The notes beneath the pieces were generated by a model that was given only the letters and a program-made list of their open reading frames with translations, did no database searches and was not told where the DNA came from. The position numbers and the translations under genes are program-made. 64,000 nucleotides of DNA from LMUY01 sp965199095 (GTDB taxonomy: Bacteria; Pseudomonadota; Alphaproteobacteria; Acetobacterales; Acetobacteraceae), in NCBI GenBank assembly GCA_965199095.1, contig CBDAQM010000006.1:1116001-1180000 (forward strand), given 5' to 3'. This document shows positions 61,867 to 64,000 of the stretch, in pieces (position 1 is the stretch's first letter; each line of letters starts with the position of its first letter).

Positions 61867-62136
61867 ATGGCACATAAGAAGGCAGGCGGTTCGTCCCGCA
61901 ACGGCCGCGACACCGCAGGCCGGCGCCTGGGCGTCAAGAAGTTCGGCGGCGAGTCCGTGATCGCGGGCAACATCATCATCCGCCAGCGCGGCACCAAGGT
62001 GAAGCCCGGCCCCAATGTCGGCCTCGGCAAGGACCACACGCTGTTCGCGCTGAGCGACGGGCACGTGAAGTTCTCCCGCCGGGCGGAGGGCCGCGTCCAT
62101 GTGTCGGTCGAACCGCTGCCGGTCGCGGCCGAATAG
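61867..62136 (+). CDS. rpmA: 50S ribosomal protein L27
   Basis: 89 residues. It opens MAHKKAGGSSRNGRDTAGRR and continues RLGVKKFGGE, with GNIIIRQRGTKVKPG. The N-terminal tail reaches the peptidyl-transferase centre. GGAG lies just before the ATG. Confidence 0.97.
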   Translation: MAHKKAGGSSRNGRDTAGRRLGVKKFGGESVIAGNIIIRQRGTKVKPGPNVGLGKDHTLFALSDGHVKFSRRAEGRVHVSVEPLPVAAE

Positions 62137-62211
62137 GCCCTCGCCGCCCGAGGCGTTGCGTGCGCGGGGGTCGGCGATGAGCCGGCCCTCGTTTCGTTTG
62201 GACCCACCCCA

Positions 62212-63216
62212 ATGAAGTTCCTCGACCAAGCCAAGATCTATGTCCGCTCCGGTGATGGCGGCGACGGCGTGGTCGCGTTCCGGCGGGAGCGGTTCATCGA
62301 GTTCGGTGGCCCTGATGGTGGCACCGGCGGCAAGGGCGGGGACGTGGTGTTCGAGTCGGTGGAGAACCTCAACACCCTGATCGACTTCCGCTACGCGCAG
62401 CATTTCCGCGCCCGCAAGGGTGGCAACGGCGCCGGCTCGGACCGGACGGGTGCGGGCTCCGACGATGTGGTGATCCGCGTTCCCATCGGCACGCAGATCA
62501 TGGACGAGGAGAACGAGATCGTCCTCGCCGACATGGACCGGCCGGGCAAACGCATCGTGCTGTGCCGGGGCGGGGATGGCGGCCACGGCAACGCGCACTT
62601 CAAATCCAGCACCAACCGCGCGCCGCGTCGCGCCGACAAGGGCTGGCCCGGCGAGGAACGCTGGGTCTGGCTGCGGCTGAAGCTGATCGCGGATGTCGGG
62701 CTGGTGGGCCTGCCCAATGCGGGCAAGAGCACCTTCCTGTCCGTCGTCTCCGCCGCCCGGCCGAAGATCGCCGACTACCCGTTCACCACGCTGCACCCGC
62801 AATTGGGCGTGGTGCGGCTGTCCCACTCGGAAGAGCTGGTGATCGCGGACATTCCCGGCCTGATCGAGGGCGCGCATGAGGGCGCCGGGCTGGGCACCCG
62901 CTTCCTCGGCCACGTCGAGCGCTGCGCCGTGCTGCTGCACCTGGTCGATGGCGCGGCCGGCCACGTGGTCGACGCCTGGCGCACCGTGCGGGAGGAGCTG
63001 TCGGCCTATGGCGGCGGCCTGGCCGACAAGCCCGAACTGATCGTGCTGAACAAGGCCGACGCGATGAGCCCGCGCGAGGCCAGCACCCGGCGCGCCGCCC
63101 TCGCCCGTGCCTCCGGCCAGGAGGTGATGCTGATGTCCGGCGTCAGCGGCCAGGGCGTGCCGGAGCAGTTGCGGCGCCTGATGGACACCGTCCAGGCCGC
63201 CCGGGCGCCCGCGTGA
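62212..63216 (+). CDS. obgE: Obg/CgtA GTPase
   Basis: A 334-residue ribosome-associated GTPase. The glycine-rich Obg domain covers residues 1-158 (RSGDGGDGVVAFRRER, GPDGGTGGKGGDVVF). The G domain shows GLPNAGKSTFLS (G1), IADIPGLIEGAHEGAGLG (G3) and LNKAD (G4). No C-terminal extension, as usual for Alphaproteobacteria. It acts in 50S assembly. The stop overlaps the proB start (GTGA). Confidence 0.97.
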   Translation: MKFLDQAKIYVRSGDGGDGVVAFRRERFIEFGGPDGGTGGKGGDVVFESVENLNTLIDFRYAQHFRARKGGNGAGSDRTGAGSDDVVIRVPIGTQIMDEENEIVLADMDRPGKRIVLCRGGDGGHGNAHFKSSTNRAPRRADKGWPGEERWVWLRLKLIADVGLVGLPNAGKSTFLSVVSAARPKIADYPFTTLHPQLGVVRLSHSEELVIADIPGLIEGAHEGAGLGTRFLGHVERCAVLLHLVDGAAGHVVDAWRTVREELSAYGGGLADKPELIVLNKADAMSPREASTRRAALARASGQEVMLMSGVSGQGVPEQLRRLMDTVQAARAPA

Positions 63217-64000
63217 CGCTCCCTGGCCTGGCCGACGCCAAGCTGCTGGTCGTGAAGATCGGCAGCGCCCTGGTGGTGGACGGCGCCGCGCCGCGGACCG
63301 CCTGGTTGGAGAGCGTGGCGGCGGACGTGGCGGCGGCCCGGGCGCGCGGCACGGCGGTCATCCTGGTGTCCTCCGGCGCCATCGCGCTGGCCCGGCGCAC
63401 GCTGGGGCTGACGCAACCGCGCCTGCGGCTGGAGGAGAAGCAGGCCGCCGCCGCGGTGGGGCAAATCCGGCTGGCGCAGGCTTGGGCCGCCGCCTTGTCG
63501 GACCAGTCGCTGGTCGCGGCGCAGATGCTGCTGACCCTGGGCGACACCGAGGATCGCCGACGCTACCTCAACGCGCGCGCGACGCTGACGACGCTGCTGG
63601 GGTTGGGCTGCGTGCCTGTGATCAACGAGAACGACAGCGTCGCCACCACGGAAATCCGCTTCGGCGACAATGATCGGCTGGCGGCCCGCGTGGCGGAGAT
63701 GGTGGGGGCGGACCGGTTGCTGCTGCTGTCCGACATCGACGGCCTCTACACCGCCGACCCCCGCAGCGACCCGGCGGCGCAGCACATCCCCGTGGTGCCG
63801 CAGCTCACGCCCGAGATCGAGGCGATGGGGGGCGAGCCGCCGCCGGGCTATTCCTCCGGCGGCATGCGGACGAAGCTGGTGGCGGCGCGGATCGCGACGC
63901 AGGCGGGCTGCGCCATGGCGATCGCGCTGGGCAGCGTGCCGCATCCGATCGCGGCGGTGGCGGCGGGCGGGCGCTGCACCTGGTTCCTCCCTGCGCCGGA
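63213..64000 (+). CDS. proB: glutamate 5-kinase, partial (cut by window end)
   Basis: First step of proline synthesis. The 262 visible codons cover the amino-acid-kinase domain: LLVVKIGSALVVDG, VSSGAIALARRTLG, VINENDSVATTEIRFGDNDRLAARVAEMVGADRLLLLSDIDGLYTADPR and SSGGMRTKLVAARIA. The PUA domain lies beyond the window. GTG 63213 forms GTGA with the obgE stop. Confidence 0.97.
   Translation, partial: MTLPGLADAKLLVVKIGSALVVDGAAPRTAWLESVAADVAAARARGTAVILVSSGAIALARRTLGLTQPRLRLEEKQAAAAVGQIRLAQAWAAALSDQSLVAAQMLLTLGDTEDRRRYLNARATLTTLLGLGCVPVINENDSVATTEIRFGDNDRLAARVAEMVGADRLLLLSDIDGLYTADPRSDPAAQHIPVVPQLTPEIEAMGGEPPPGYSSGGMRTKLVAARIATQAGCAMAIALGSVPHPIAAVAAGGRCTWFLPAP

Overview
This 64-kb window is chromosomal DNA from a very GC-rich alphaproteobacterium, most likely Acetobacteraceae or a close relative. 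The inference rests on several conserved clusters: NDUFA12-mlaD-DUF2155, the SOS mutasome imuA-imuB-dnaE2 behind a GTTC-N7-GTTC LexA box, hopanoid-type hpnI, and rplU-rpmA-obgE-proB. No rRNA, tRNA or CRISPR array was seen.

Layout. (1) 1-4.8 kb is an accessory edge: an IclR regulator, an IS630-type transposase needing a -1 frameshift, an MbcA/ParS-like antitoxin-domain protein, a small zinc-ribbon protein, Ku, and a molybdopterin-oxidoreductase relic. (2) 4.9-12.8 kb is one catabolic unit: a seven-gene minus-strand operon (DapA-family lyase, PotD/B/C/A-like ABC transporter, SDR, GlcD-like FAD oxidase) divergent from a GntR/FCD regulator. Two palindromic putative operators lie between them. (3) 12.9-22.9 kb is a decayed type VI secretion (T6SS) effector island. 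It has a DUF3396 immunity gene, two vgrG relics, a broken Ntox15 (Tde-type) DNase toxin, four tandem Tdi1-like immunity copies (one broken) with toxin remnants between them, and two beta-propeller proteins (one broken).

(4) 23-31 kb holds housekeeping and secreted genes: a SecD-P1-like secreted protein with a probable ATT start, a FemAB-like acyltransferase, RidA coupled to a divergent B12-RNR-like protein, NDUFA12, MlaD, DUF2155 and OtsB. (5) 31.2-37.4 kb is the SOS mutasome, with an AbrB/PIN toxin-antitoxin pair lodged between imuB and dnaE2. (6) 37.4-43.5 kb has a FUSC transporter, cobC, cbiB (carrying an in-frame palindromic repeat), and a Tat-exported flavin amine oxidase coupled to a cytochrome c.

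(7) 43.4-57.6 kb is a glycan assembly locus. It contains three NAD-dependent epimerases, several glycosyltransferases, a methyltransferase, a TPR-glycosyltransferase and a 1529-residue methyltransferase-GT2-GT1-RgpF fusion. A MITE-like element sits at its left edge. (8) 57.7-64 kb has a 2-hydroxyacid dehydrogenase, HpnI, a tandem pair of small secreted paralogues, a GlcG/HbpS protein, rplU (with a clear sigma70 promoter), rpmA, obgE and the start of proB.

The strongest leads are the immunity-gene array with fossil toxin tails, the toxin-antitoxin pair inside the mutasome, the paired GntR operators and the MITE-like element. All calls come from reading the sequence; no database search was run.
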